From the IMG/VR virus record IMGVR_UViG_3300042691_018852, positions 1-21,484 of that record: a stretch of 21,484 nucleotides of DNA; one strand, written 5' to 3'. Both the position numbers and the translations under genes were made by a program. Position 1 is the first letter of the stretch. Every line of letters begins with the position of its first letter. Below the pieces are notes generated by a model. It did no database searches, was not told where the DNA came from, and saw only the letters and a list, made by a program, of their open reading frames with translations. Source of the stretch: a virus. This document shows positions 1-9,808 of this stretch, one piece after another.

Positions 1-1
1 A

Positions 2-2998
2 GGATTTAGAAATTTTGATAGAAGATACTTGGTTAAGCTCGACCCAAGCACAAACGAATCTGTTATATTCTATCCTGAAAAATTACGAGTTAAGTATATA
101 CAACAAGGTCTTTCATCAGCAGAGAAAATAGTCATTACAAACTATAACTATGAAAATGACGCAGACGTAAAACTTTTTAATGGATTTGCGGGTATACAGG
201 ATATAACAAGCCTTGATGATTCACAAACAATAGAATCTTTAAAGCAAAATGGCCAGTTCATAGAGGCTCTTACTTATCAGCTGCTTCTTTCCGAATACGA
301 TCGTTTAAGAGAAAACTTCATAAAAGAATGGGCGGTTAAATCTAAGACAGTTCCTTACATTAACAAATGGGTTCAAGAAGGTACTGATGCAAGAGATAAC
401 TACTACAGACTTGATACTTCACTTGGTTTTGGTTTAAGTAACTTATCACCAAGTTCTGTTGTAGACTTTCCTGAAACTTCTGTTTTAACTCAAGAATTTC
501 CATACCTTGATGCAATACCACAAGACTATCCAATAGATAGTCTTGAAACTTCAAGATCATACTTTTTTGAGAAACTTGATACAACTGTTTGGAGAGGAAA
601 GAGCTGGTATGATTTAATTACTACCAATAATGAAAATGACTGGTTCTTAAAGTACTTCTCATTAGGATATCCTACTGAGGTTTTATTTGGCGGTGAAAGA
701 ATACCAAAATCGCGCGAAGAAAGATATACGTTTTTTCTTTACAACAACGGAATTGGAAAATCACAAACACTATTTCGCGGCGCAAAAATTGAAATAACTC
801 AATATGAAGCTGGTCCAAATATAACCACGCCGTTAGCTATTGCTATACCAAATAGCACAGCTTTTGAAGGTTACAAGTTTTCGGCTATTGCAAGATTCTT
901 ACCATATGAGCCTTTTACGGTTGAAAAACCCGTTGATATTGAGGTTATTAAAAATGATAAGTTTAAGACTATAACTATGATCTTTACAATTAAAGTTAAA
1001 GATTATAGAACACAAAGCGGTCATATAGATTATGCTTTGCAGTACTTCGCTAACGATATCTTAAAAAATACTAATCAAAACCAACTATCAATAGACCCAT
1101 CCTTTGGATTAGTTAACAGTTTGAATTTAAGAAACTTTTTACCATATGACGGTACATATAATTCTTATCTTCCTTTAACTGATTACACACCTAATGCTGT
1201 AATGAGACCACGTCAAGGATTCTTGGGTGGAGGATACTTACAGTTGGGCGATAAAAAAATAGGTGGTTTAGTAAACTATACTCCTTCTATATCTCCAGAA
1301 TGGAATTCACCTCTAACTCCAACGCAGGCGCAATTATACATAGGACTTGATAGCGTCGACCCAATCACATATCAGTTTAGCTTATTAAATGAAATTACAA
1401 CAATAAGTAATAACTACAGAGTAAATGATGTTTTATATCCTTTCGTACAAGATACTTCCTTTGTAGGTTATATTTGGGCAAAAGAGTTCGGTGAAGATGG
1501 TTATGAATTTAATGTTCACTCTGTTGGGGTTCAGCCAAATTCATCAGGCGGTAATTTCTTGTTCTGGAATTTCATTGATAATCAAGAAAGAGTTGATATT
1601 CTTACACCGGATAGTATTACTATTGGTAGTGCACAAAAGTATAACAGATTTAGAACATTTAATGTGCCAGGCGGGGTAACTTTACAGTCTGCTTTAGCAA
1701 GTACAAGTACTTTAATTCCAGGTTCTTTACCAGGAAACACAGATATTACAGAAACTTATTTTGTAAACGGTGGAACTGACGGTTTTCAATCTATCAGGAA
1801 TTACATAACCTTTGGCAACATACAAAATTTAATTAATGCAAACAGTCCACTTATTGAGTACTATAACGTAACTGATAGTGGAAAAACTGTTGCTTATGAT
1901 TTTAGAATAAACATAGTTAACCCTGATTCTCTAGTAAAAACAAATGTATTAAATACCGCATCTGACGACGATAAACCTGTTGAATATCAGTCAGTAAGTT
2001 TATTAGGTTACAATATAGTAGATACAAATGGACAAGAGTTCATAACACGCCATAGAGGATATTATGAACCCAAGACGCGAGATGTTTTAACTTTTTGGGT
2101 TAGAGAAGAAGAAAGTTTCTCTAAACATTTCCAATTAGATTTCTTGTTATCAAACACGCATATAAATGCAAAATCTGCTCTATCTGGACTAGTTAGAAAC
2201 TATGGAATTAACAAAGTAGCTACAGGCGGTGATGTAATGGCTATCAGCACCGGATCTTCATATAAAAGTCTATACCCTCTTGTCGGTGAAGTTTCTGTAA
2301 CAAATAAAGACTTTAACGCTTTTACAAGTTCATGGGACAGTAACTTCTATAGAAACTATCAAACTACCGTTAATTTTACCGATGTGTATGGAGTAGCTGA
2401 AATGCAAGAAACTAAAGCATTCTTAGCTTCAAAAGCGATGAATGTTCCTAAACAGTTTGATCTGCATGAATACATAGACGGAATTGAGTACACGTTTGAA
2501 CTTATTCAGCCGGCTGCCGCAATTGGTGTAGATGCATTAGCTGCTAATAATTCCGCTGTTGAGCAAGGACTGCCTTATTCTAATAAGCCAAAACTAGTCA
2601 TCACAATCAATCTTGAGGAAAAGCTCAGAAGAGAATTACTAGCAGGTATAAATAACCCTAATAATGTTGATGAGTTTACAAGATTAACTACTTTAGGAAT
2701 TAATGAACTTTCTTCTTTATCTGCGACTGAAATTGAAAACTTGAAAACTCAGTACCTTAATAAGAATATAATCAATATCTACCAGGTAACTGATTTAGTT
2801 CTATATTCATTACAGCAGCAAGGCGTAGAATTAGTTAACGGTGATCTTACAGAAATTGAAAAAGTAAGAGGCGGATATAAAGTAGACAAAGATTGTGTGG
2901 TAACAAAACTATCTGACTTTAAATTTCAAGTAACAAAGACATTGAATCCAGCAGTGCCAGTAGGATTTTCATTCTCGGCAACTGTTAAAAGGATCTGA
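2..2998 (+). CDS. Large virion structural protein, 5'-partial
   Basis: About 998 residues lie in the window, and the reading frame is open to the left edge. A TTG at position 29 could be read as a start, but the frame continues upstream without a stop and no ribosome site precedes it, so the gene most likely begins outside the window. The protein is rich in Tyr, Asn, Ser and Thr, with no membrane segment, signal peptide or enzyme motif that I recognise. That composition fits a beta-rich tail, baseplate or fibre component. It is followed 33 bases later by a 1950-residue fibre-like gene, which supports a place in the tail or adsorption module. I do not recognise a named family. The baseplate or tail assignment comes from size, composition and neighbours only. 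Confidence 0.75.
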   Translation, partial: GFRNFDRRYLVKLDPSTNESVIFYPEKLRVKYIQQGLSSAEKIVITNYNYENDADVKLFNGFAGIQDITSLDDSQTIESLKQNGQFIEALTYQLLLSEYDRLRENFIKEWAVKSKTVPYINKWVQEGTDARDNYYRLDTSLGFGLSNLSPSSVVDFPETSVLTQEFPYLDAIPQDYPIDSLETSRSYFFEKLDTTVWRGKSWYDLITTNNENDWFLKYFSLGYPTEVLFGGERIPKSREERYTFFLYNNGIGKSQTLFRGAKIEITQYEAGPNITTPLAIAIPNSTAFEGYKFSAIARFLPYEPFTVEKPVDIEVIKNDKFKTITMIFTIKVKDYRTQSGHIDYALQYFANDILKNTNQNQLSIDPSFGLVNSLNLRNFLPYDGTYNSYLPLTDYTPNAVMRPRQGFLGGGYLQLGDKKIGGLVNYTPSISPEWNSPLTPTQAQLYIGLDSVDPITYQFSLLNEITTISNNYRVNDVLYPFVQDTSFVGYIWAKEFGEDGYEFNVHSVGVQPNSSGGNFLFWNFIDNQERVDILTPDSITIGSAQKYNRFRTFNVPGGVTLQSALASTSTLIPGSLPGNTDITETYFVNGGTDGFQSIRNYITFGNIQNLINANSPLIEYYNVTDSGKTVAYDFRINIVNPDSLVKTNVLNTASDDDKPVEYQSVSLLGYNIVDTNGQEFITRHRGYYEPKTRDVLTFWVREEESFSKHFQLDFLLSNTHINAKSALSGLVRNYGINKVATGGDVMAISTGSSYKSLYPLVGEVSVTNKDFNAFTSSWDSNFYRNYQTTVNFTDVYGVAEMQETKAFLASKAMNVPKQFDLHEYIDGIEYTFELIQPAAAIGVDALAANNSAVEQGLPYSNKPKLVITINLEEKLRRELLAGINNPNNVDEFTRLTTLGINELSSLSATEIENLKTQYLNKNIINIYQVTDLVLYSLQQQGVELVNGDLTEIEKVRGGYKVDKDCVVTKLSDFKFQVTKTLNPAVPVGFSFSATVKRI

Positions 2999-2999
2999 T

Positions 3000-3008
3000 G
3001 ATATATAC
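3000..3008 (+). promoter_or_regulatory. Candidate phage promoter motif GATATATAC
   Basis: GATATATAC lies about 24 bases upstream of the ATG at 3032, in the short gap after the preceding structural gene. The same GATATATA core occurs before the genes at 12515 and 19898. It somewhat resembles the AT-only T4 late promoter box TATAAATA. A promoter role is inferred from recurrence and position only. Confidence 0.3.
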
Positions 3009-3031
3009 ATAAAGAATAAAACCAAGTAGGA

Positions 3032-6000
3032 ATGTTAACTCTCCAGCAGATATTAGAAAGCGATAGTATATCAACGCTAGTCGCAAAACTTAACGCAAAC
3101 TTTCAAACCGTGGCGGCCTCAAATGGTGGCCCTCAAGGTATTCGCGGTTCGCAAGGTATACCAGGATTACCTGGTAAAATGGGACCGACTGGACCGACTG
3201 GTGTAACAGGTCCAACAGGTAATATTGTAGGTATTATTCCTTTTGCGTGCATACCTGGAACAGGACCTACAGCAATAGGCCCTTCCACAACTATAGTAAC
3301 TCCTTACGGGACTGTAGGACCTTGGCCACAATCTGCATGGCAATGGTTACAATACTATCATGTCACAGGTAATCATGGAGACATCTTTATTGACCACGCA
3401 AATGACGGTTATTGGCAATTTCTAAATAGCGTAGATGTTAACGGTGCTTGCGATGGTGTAGGAGGTTATACGCAAGGAGGATTTTATTCATATCAAGGAA
3501 CAGGTGCTTCTTATCCTTACCTAGGATCAACTGGAGGATGGGCAGGCGCAGGCTGGTATTTTTACCCAGTACCTGATTCTATCGATTCTTCAACCGTTTG
3601 GATAAATGATAACACTACATATTTTCCAAGCGTCACATCCTTTGGGACTGGTCCTTATGCGCAAGGACCTTACGAAGATGCATCTTCTTCACCTCTTACC
3701 GTAAACAATGCTAGATTAATAACTAAATACGGTACAATCTGGGTAAGTTCTGGTAGTGATCAAAATAATCCTTCTTCGTTTGAAGATAGCGATTTAAGTA
3801 CACCTACCATTGGACAGTGGGGGCATACTGCTGCTGCTTCTCCGTTGGCATATCCTAATCCTGGTAGAGTAAATAGCGGCGTAGACCGTTTACTATTCAA
3901 GATGTCAATTGATGGATTGCCGTATATGTCAAACATAACAGCAAGAGGGTACACAGGTATAATCGGCCCTTCATTTAGTAACCAGTTTCCTATGGAGGAA
4001 AACGTTACATACCCGATAGATTTAAACTCTGCGCAAATGGCTGGTTCACCTTATTGGGCTAAACCTGGCTACAACGTATCATTTGAAAAATATACACCTA
4101 TACTCTTTTTATCAGAAAGAAGATTAAATGACCCGGACTTTGACTTAAGATTTAGTTCTTTGGGTATTTATATGTTTACTGATACGAGCGTACCTAGTGG
4201 TAATGAAGATAATCAAAATAAGAGTGTATTCTTATTCTCTTCAAGATATTCTCCAGATCCGTTAGAGATGCAAGCAAATGGCACAGATGCACTTAACCCT
4301 CTTACATCAGCAGACACTGAAAACTGGGGGGAACTTTTACTTGATTTTAGAAGAATAATTGCATCAAACCAATATGTATGTTCTGTTCCAGCAGACCTAC
4401 GCTTATCTAGCGATTACATTAGCGACTATTTGGGTAATCCTATATATGAAGAAAACAACGTTGATAATGTAACTAATTTAGATTTTGCATATAGAACATA
4501 TCAAGGTTTCATTAGCGCTATTAACGGAAAAACTTTAACAGGCGCCGATAGCTATGCTGCATACTGGGAATACGGTTTAGGTGACGGTGTACCCGGCGGA
4601 GCTGGCGGATACACTGGAGGTATACACGATGCAGCATCAGGAACTGCAGGCATGGGTACTCGTAAAACTTGGTATGGTTCATCTGTACTTGACATCGATC
4701 CTGCGCTTTGGACTGGATCGCAGGCAAGCATTGGGAATAACAATATGATTCGCGTTGCGGGTATGATGGAACGAGGAAGAAGATTTGCCGACTCTAATAC
4801 CGGAGATACTCATTTCTTATCTGAACTTATTTTTTATTCTTCGCAATTTAAAGCAGCAACATCTTCTCTTGAAGGCGGTGTAGGATTAACAAATGATATA
4901 GTTAGTCCTAATATAAATGAGCATAAAAGTTTGCCTTCATTATACGTTTCCCCATTCAGAAACATTGGTATTGGTACTTTTGTTGGTGATACTGACGCAG
5001 CAAATGATTTAGGGCCTCTTGAACCAGCTGCAAGATTACATGTGCATGTTAAGGAAAACTTAAGAGAAAACGATCCAACATATACTTGGTTAGAACAAGG
5101 AGCCGTTGCAGGTCCGCTAGGAAATTTGCCAAGAGAAACATTTACAGTTGCTGCTTTTAGTGGTGACTTTGGAGTAGCAAATAATCAGTATAACACAGAC
5201 ATATTAATAGGTAACCTAAGATCGCAGAGCGTTGAATATGTTAACCCATCTGCTTCATATTCATCAGGTGATGTAGTTAATCACATGCAAGAAGTCATTG
5301 GCGCAACTGGGTATAACTTCTTGAGAAATGCTATAAGAACAGAATCTTGGAGAAGCTCTTATGTGAATACTTTAAGATTTGGTGTTCAGCCTGGGGTTAC
5401 TTACACAGGCCCTGACCCAGTTAAATACCCAATAGGTAAAAGTCCAGTAAACACATATAAAAATGAATTTCAATTAGCAATTCATCCACTTACAACTGGA
5501 AGCACCAATTCTGAATTACCTGATTCTAATCGTTCTATCAGCGGTGTAGGTATTCATAACTTATATCCTAGAACACGTTTTCACATATACGGTAAAAACT
5601 TATACAATGAAACCGAGTTTGGAGAAGAAGTTTGGACGCCAGGATATTCTATATCAAGCGGAAGTGCTTCTGGGGTTTCGGGATCGTATCCATTCTATGG
5701 AAGTACTGCTCAAAATTCACCGTCAACAAATCAAGTTTCTGTTGACTACATTGGAGATACTTACAGATACCCTGTAGGTATATATGATTATCAATACTTC
5801 GCGTTTGGTTTATCTGGAAGCACTTTAGATACATCGCTGGCTGCTTCTTCGCCTAACGCAGCGGTATATCCTAACAAGGAAATCTTATCTCCTACAAGAA
5901 CATTTACTCCTTGGGGGGCAGGATCTCTATCAGATGAGGCATGGCCATCTACTACACCAGGTGTGACAGTTAATGGCGCTTATCGCCATGGAGGAACTGC

Positions 6001-8884
6001 TAATGCATGGTGGGAAGCAACTTCTTATATTGGGTTTAATCTATTCAGAGATGTATCAGCAGCTGACGGTACTAATAACGGTGATGACCGAGATACTACA
6101 AGATGGGTTCTTGGTACTGATGGCGATAATAACTATGAAAGAGGTAATAATGGAGGTGCTGCTATTATATCTTCTCCTTATGGAGAAATTGGTGTAATTA
6201 CTATACCTCGCGGAAGAGACGGAGGCTATGCATATGAACAATGGGAACAGAGAGGTTTAGGTACTAGAGATGTTCTTAATCAAATGAAGATTGTTTTTGA
6301 TAAGAACGGTAACATTGCCGTTGGTAATGCTGCTGGCTGGGACTATGATGCTTATTCTTCATTAGAAAGATTTAGAGATACAGGGTATTTAAGATACACG
6401 CCTGCTCTTAATAAAGACACTATATCAGGCGGATACACTGCGGGTCAAATACCTGGGACAGCAACTTTAAGATACTATAACGGATGGGTTAACGGAATAT
6501 ACAATGCGCCAGGTGGAACGGGTTCTTATGGACTTATTAATTACACAGGTTACCCAGAATCTGCTGCGGTATCGTCTGCTGCTAAGATTAATGCTAATGC
6601 AACTGAAAGAGAATATGTTAGATTAGAAGTTGCTGCTGAAAAAGCTTGGAGTAGAAACGGCAGATCAATTGTACAGAATGGATATGGATATCCGCCAAAT
6701 TCAACACTTACAATAGCTAGTCCTGCAAACTACATTAATTTTACATCACCTATAACAGGAATTTCTACTTGGGTCATAGTAACAGATTCTGAAGGAAGAA
6801 TAATTTCATCAGTAGTTACATTTACATCGAGCGGTGCGGTAACATCATCAAACTTCGTGTCAATTGTGTATCCTCACCCAAGTGAATTTGCTACAGGTGG
6901 GCCACAGTCAGTATTTGGTTTTGTTCCTTGGACAGGATCTCTTGCTGCTGAATGGAGTGGAATGAACCAAGACGGTGTACACACAGGTGCTACCATGGAT
7001 ATTCTTGGAAATATAGCAACTCTTATTAACACGGTTGATGAAAGAGGTGATGCAAACTTGCGATTAAATAACTTTGTTTATGGTGAAGGTTTTGGAATCT
7101 CCGGTCAAGGAGCTACGGGAGGCAATCTTTTAGGAACAGGGGTTACAGGTGGTAATGCTACCTATACTTTGGTTAAAGAACATAGACAAAAATCGCCTAA
7201 ACTAATCTTTACATTCCTAGAGAAAAATCCAACAGCTATTAGACCAACGGCTGGAAGAGAACCATATAAGAAAGTAAATACTGTAATTCAATCAGCGCAA
7301 AATGAAGTTTCGCTAAGAGAGTATTGGATTCCTAAATCTGATAACACAGGAGGGACATTCATGGTGTTTACCGATCATATGGGTAGTAAAGAATTTAATG
7401 ATGGTATCGACAGAAACTTATCCACGGGTGACGGTTACACAGGAGGCAATAATGCATCAGGTGGGGTTACAGGCGGAACTGGTGCAACTGGTAATATCGA
7501 AAACTTGAAGTTAATTAATGTTGTAACAGCAGAAGTTATATACGGTCATACAGCTGGTGCTCCTGCAGGTATTACAAATGTTTCAAATAATATAGCTGGT
7601 TTATCAGGTCCCGCGGCAACAACGTTTCCTTTTAATAACCCAAGAACTTTAGGGTATGTTGCATACTATAATGATTATCAATTAAATACAGGAACAGGAT
7701 CTAACATTTCAGGTACAGCACAGGCATTTTCAGGCGGTAACATTGGTCTTTACTCAACGCATGCTGCTATTAATACCGAGTTTGATAACGGAATGAACGT
7801 GCAATCTTCTTTTTCTATCGTAGATGGCTCTAATGCAAATTCTACTTTAGAATATGCTACCGTTTGTGTCAGCAGAGATATTGAAAGATACTATAACATA
7901 TTCCAAGGTACTAAAGAAGACTATTCTGATGATACAGGTGTTACCAACTGGCCTAGCAAAGCTACGGAAATTCGATATAAAAGAATTAACAGCGAGTTTG
8001 TATTCATAGATTTTAACATAACGGTTGAAGTCAGAAATCCTGAATTGCCTGGAGCAACAGCGCCAGCTGCATTAGGGGATATGTTTACTAAGCTGCCAAA
8101 CTTTATTGACATGGGTGCACCAAGAATGACACAATCGTTAACTTTTGTGTACAACCCAGACGAAAATGCTACAGCCAATGACGCAACAGAAGATTTATTT
8201 GGTAACGGCCCATGGTTTCATATGTGGAGTGGATACAGAAATTGGTTACCAGGATCTGCTGTTGTTGGAGGCGACTTAAATGAAGCTGACCCTGCAACTA
8301 TCGCAATGCTTAGAAGAACTGCTATAGATAGCCCTTTTTGGATAAATGCAGCAAATCTTGGAAATTTCCCTACGTGGAACGGCAACATATTATCGCCTGG
8401 CGTATATGAAACGGGCGGAGGTAATCTGTATTCTACATCTGCATTAGCACAAGGAAACACTGGTGCTTATGGTAATAACGGTACAAACCAAAGTGGTATA
8501 CGTGAAGAATATGTAAATAACATATTAAACTCACAATTAAGTTATCAGCTTTTTGGGACAATTACCCAGCCTACTTACAAAAACTGCGGATTTGCTTATC
8601 ACCTGCCTACATACGTAGGAGTATGGGGAGGGCAAACTATGAGTAGAACTAAAAACTTTTCATGGAGAATAATTCCTAATAGATGGGAAAACACACAAGA
8701 TAGTAATCCAGGCAAAAATAGAAATAGCGGATTTGTTATTGAAGTAATGTTTAACGAACCAATTATGCACGTTGATAACGTCTTTAATACTACCAACTTT
8801 GGAACTACTTGTCCGTATAAATATCTTACTCTTAGTGGTCAAGGTATTATTCGTTATGCTTTAACCAACCAAATAGCTAAATAA
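3032..8884 (+). CDS. Giant tail-fibre-like structural protein with collagen-like segment
   Basis: This is a 1950-residue protein. Residues 1-30 look helical and are followed at 33-65 by eleven Gly-X-Y triplets (PQ, IR, SQ, IP, LP, KM, PT, PT, VT, PT, NI), a collagen-like triple-helix segment. The rest is very rich in Gly, Ser, Thr, Asn, Tyr and Trp, with further Gly/Thr-rich patches (for example around residues 1480-1500), and looks like an extended beta-structured fibre or adhesin. Collagen-like repeats are common in phage tail fibres, where they trimerise stalks. No peptidase or lyase motif was recognised. The ATG at 3032 is preceded directly by TAGGA, too close for a normal Shine-Dalgarno spacing. 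It sits between two structural-type regions. A host-recognition role is inferred; the exact homologue is unknown. Confidence 0.8.
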   Translation: MLTLQQILESDSISTLVAKLNANFQTVAASNGGPQGIRGSQGIPGLPGKMGPTGPTGVTGPTGNIVGIIPFACIPGTGPTAIGPSTTIVTPYGTVGPWPQSAWQWLQYYHVTGNHGDIFIDHANDGYWQFLNSVDVNGACDGVGGYTQGGFYSYQGTGASYPYLGSTGGWAGAGWYFYPVPDSIDSSTVWINDNTTYFPSVTSFGTGPYAQGPYEDASSSPLTVNNARLITKYGTIWVSSGSDQNNPSSFEDSDLSTPTIGQWGHTAAASPLAYPNPGRVNSGVDRLLFKMSIDGLPYMSNITARGYTGIIGPSFSNQFPMEENVTYPIDLNSAQMAGSPYWAKPGYNVSFEKYTPILFLSERRLNDPDFDLRFSSLGIYMFTDTSVPSGNEDNQNKSVFLFSSRYSPDPLEMQANGTDALNPLTSADTENWGELLLDFRRIIASNQYVCSVPADLRLSSDYISDYLGNPIYEENNVDNVTNLDFAYRTYQGFISAINGKTLTGADSYAAYWEYGLGDGVPGGAGGYTGGIHDAASGTAGMGTRKTWYGSSVLDIDPALWTGSQASIGNNNMIRVAGMMERGRRFADSNTGDTHFLSELIFYSSQFKAATSSLEGGVGLTNDIVSPNINEHKSLPSLYVSPFRNIGIGTFVGDTDAANDLGPLEPAARLHVHVKENLRENDPTYTWLEQGAVAGPLGNLPRETFTVAAFSGDFGVANNQYNTDILIGNLRSQSVEYVNPSASYSSGDVVNHMQEVIGATGYNFLRNAIRTESWRSSYVNTLRFGVQPGVTYTGPDPVKYPIGKSPVNTYKNEFQLAIHPLTTGSTNSELPDSNRSISGVGIHNLYPRTRFHIYGKNLYNETEFGEEVWTPGYSISSGSASGVSGSYPFYGSTAQNSPSTNQVSVDYIGDTYRYPVGIYDYQYFAFGLSGSTLDTSLAASSPNAAVYPNKEILSPTRTFTPWGAGSLSDEAWPSTTPGVTVNGAYRHGGTANAWWEATSYIGFNLFRDVSAADGTNNGDDRDTTRWVLGTDGDNNYERGNNGGAAIISSPYGEIGVITIPRGRDGGYAYEQWEQRGLGTRDVLNQMKIVFDKNGNIAVGNAAGWDYDAYSSLERFRDTGYLRYTPALNKDTISGGYTAGQIPGTATLRYYNGWVNGIYNAPGGTGSYGLINYTGYPESAAVSSAAKINANATEREYVRLEVAAEKAWSRNGRSIVQNGYGYPPNSTLTIASPANYINFTSPITGISTWVIVTDSEGRIISSVVTFTSSGAVTSSNFVSIVYPHPSEFATGGPQSVFGFVPWTGSLAAEWSGMNQDGVHTGATMDILGNIATLINTVDERGDANLRLNNFVYGEGFGISGQGATGGNLLGTGVTGGNATYTLVKEHRQKSPKLIFTFLEKNPTAIRPTAGREPYKKVNTVIQSAQNEVSLREYWIPKSDNTGGTFMVFTDHMGSKEFNDGIDRNLSTGDGYTGGNNASGGVTGGTGATGNIENLKLINVVTAEVIYGHTAGAPAGITNVSNNIAGLSGPAATTFPFNNPRTLGYVAYYNDYQLNTGTGSNISGTAQAFSGGNIGLYSTHAAINTEFDNGMNVQSSFSIVDGSNANSTLEYATVCVSRDIERYYNIFQGTKEDYSDDTGVTNWPSKATEIRYKRINSEFVFIDFNITVEVRNPELPGATAPAALGDMFTKLPNFIDMGAPRMTQSLTFVYNPDENATANDATEDLFGNGPWFHMWSGYRNWLPGSAVVGGDLNEADPATIAMLRRTAIDSPFWINAANLGNFPTWNGNILSPGVYETGGGNLYSTSALAQGNTGAYGNNGTNQSGIREEYVNNILNSQLSYQLFGTITQPTYKNCGFAYHLPTYVGVWGGQTMSRTKNFSWRIIPNRWENTQDSNPGKNRNSGFVIEVMFNEPIMHVDNVFNTTNFGTTCPYKYLTLSGQGIIRYALTNQIAK
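3128..3226 (+). repeat. Collagen-like Gly-X-Y repeat coding segment
   Basis: Eleven consecutive Gly-X-Y codon triplets encode residues 33-65 of the fibre-like protein. Proline occupies the Y position in two triplets (residues 44 and 47) and the X position in several GPT triplets. GPT repeats are typical of bacterial and phage collagen-like proteins. Y-position prolines are the classic substrate of collagen prolyl-4-hydroxylases, which matters because such an oxygenase is encoded at 13846-14706. Confidence 0.85.
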
Positions 8885-8886
8885 TT

Positions 8887-9306
8887 ATGATAAATTATAG
8901 AGACCCTAAAAACATAGCAATTGTTGCATTGGTAGTTCTGGTATTAATCTTTGGAACGACTACATTCTTTAAAAGAGATAGCCTCTATAAGTATAAATTA
9001 GAAGAACTACGAAAAGAGTATGATAAAGAACACGCTTTACGTGATTCTCTTGACTTGGAGATTTCCAAGGTGAAAATTGAACTTGCTGCATTAAAGATAA
9101 AAGAAGAAGAATTGGCAAATGAAGTTGCTCGTCTTGAAAGTGAAGTTCTTTTAGCAAAAGAAGAAGCTAACCGCTCCATGGAAGAGTTAAATACTACTCG
9201 TGCTGCTCTATCTGAAACGCGAAAAAAGATTCAAGAATTACGTAATCAGCCGCCTAACCGAAAAGGCGGAAAACTTTTAGAATCACTTAAACTTAAAACA
9301 CAATGA
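8887..9306 (+). CDS. Membrane-anchored coiled-coil protein, i-spanin (Rz)-like
   Basis: This is a 139-residue protein. Residues about 10-28 form one strong hydrophobic helix, followed by Lys/Arg, and residues about 33-120 are a continuous Glu/Lys/Leu-rich predicted coiled coil. The tail is short, basic and proline-containing (residues about 121-139). An N-terminal anchor with a periplasmic coiled coil is the topology of Rz-type inner-membrane spanins, which disrupt the outer membrane at the end of lysis. It starts 2 bases after the fibre gene stop and overlaps the next gene by ATGA, so the two are probably translationally coupled. Spanins have little sequence conservation, so the call rests on topology and pairing. 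A structural or chaperone role is a possible alternative. Confidence 0.5.
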   Translation: MINYRDPKNIAIVALVVLVLIFGTTTFFKRDSLYKYKLEELRKEYDKEHALRDSLDLEISKVKIELAALKIKEEELANEVARLESEVLLAKEEANRSMEELNTTRAALSETRKKIQELRNQPPNRKGGKLLESLKLKTQ

Positions 9307-9797
9307 AAACATACTTATTAGCATTCTTTATGTTTCTATCTTGCGCTATATCAGCCCAAATAGAATACCCAAGATTGGAGGTAGATTCCCTTGGGCAAGC
9401 AATAGTTATTATGACAGTTGAACAAGCACAACAACTTGACAATAACACGGACTTACTTTTGCTATTTGAAAAACTTGATGGAGAACTGGGAAAATACGAT
9501 GAAGTTTGTATTAAAGTGATTGGCCAAAAAGACGCCGTTATAGCTGTACAAGATTTGGAAATCAAGAAACTTCGAGAGTCATTAAACAACAAAGATGAAC
9601 AAATATCTAAACTTCAAAAAGAAGTATTTTTAAGTGAGGAAAAAAGTTCTTCTTTTGAAAGAGAACTAAAAAAGAAAGATGAAGAAATAGAATTGCATAA
9701 AGATGAAATCAAAAGAGTTAAACTAAACTCAATACTTGGCGGAAGCATAACTTCTGTTGGTATAATTGGACTAATCATTGCACTAGTTCTTAAATAA
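9303..9797 (+). CDS. Exported coiled-coil protein with C-terminal TM, spanin-like
   Basis: This is a 164-residue protein. The N-terminus (residues 1-20) is a signal peptide with a hydrophobic core. It can be read in two ways: as a relaxed lipobox (FLSC, Cys at about residue 16), or as a signal-peptidase I site ending ISA before Gln20, a pattern common in Bacteroidota. Residues about 75-140 are highly charged and coiled-coil-like. Residues about 142-164 form a Gly/Ile/Leu-rich hydrophobic segment ending in Lys. A lipoylated N-terminus plus a C-terminal membrane helix is the topology of unimolecular spanins such as T1 gp11; with the upstream gene it could instead form a two-component set. The sequence does not settle which reading is right. 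It overlaps the upstream gene by four bases. Confidence 0.5.
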   Translation: MKTYLLAFFMFLSCAISAQIEYPRLEVDSLGQAIVIMTVEQAQQLDNNTDLLLLFEKLDGELGKYDEVCIKVIGQKDAVIAVQDLEIKKLRESLNNKDEQISKLQKEVFLSEEKSSSFERELKKKDEEIELHKDEIKRVKLNSILGGSITSVGIIGLIIALVLK

Positions 9798-9808
9798 GAA
9801 ACACAAAC

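Noticed and set aside
29-31. TTG as start of the first structural gene
   Set aside because: The frame is open to the window edge, no ribosome site precedes the TTG, and the upstream in-frame residues look like continuous protein, so the gene is treated as 5'-partial.
9293-9592. 99-residue minus-strand ORF rich in Ser
   Set aside because: It mirrors the signal-peptide and coiled-coil gene on the + strand; the Ser/Phe-rich composition is what antisense Glu/Lys codons give.
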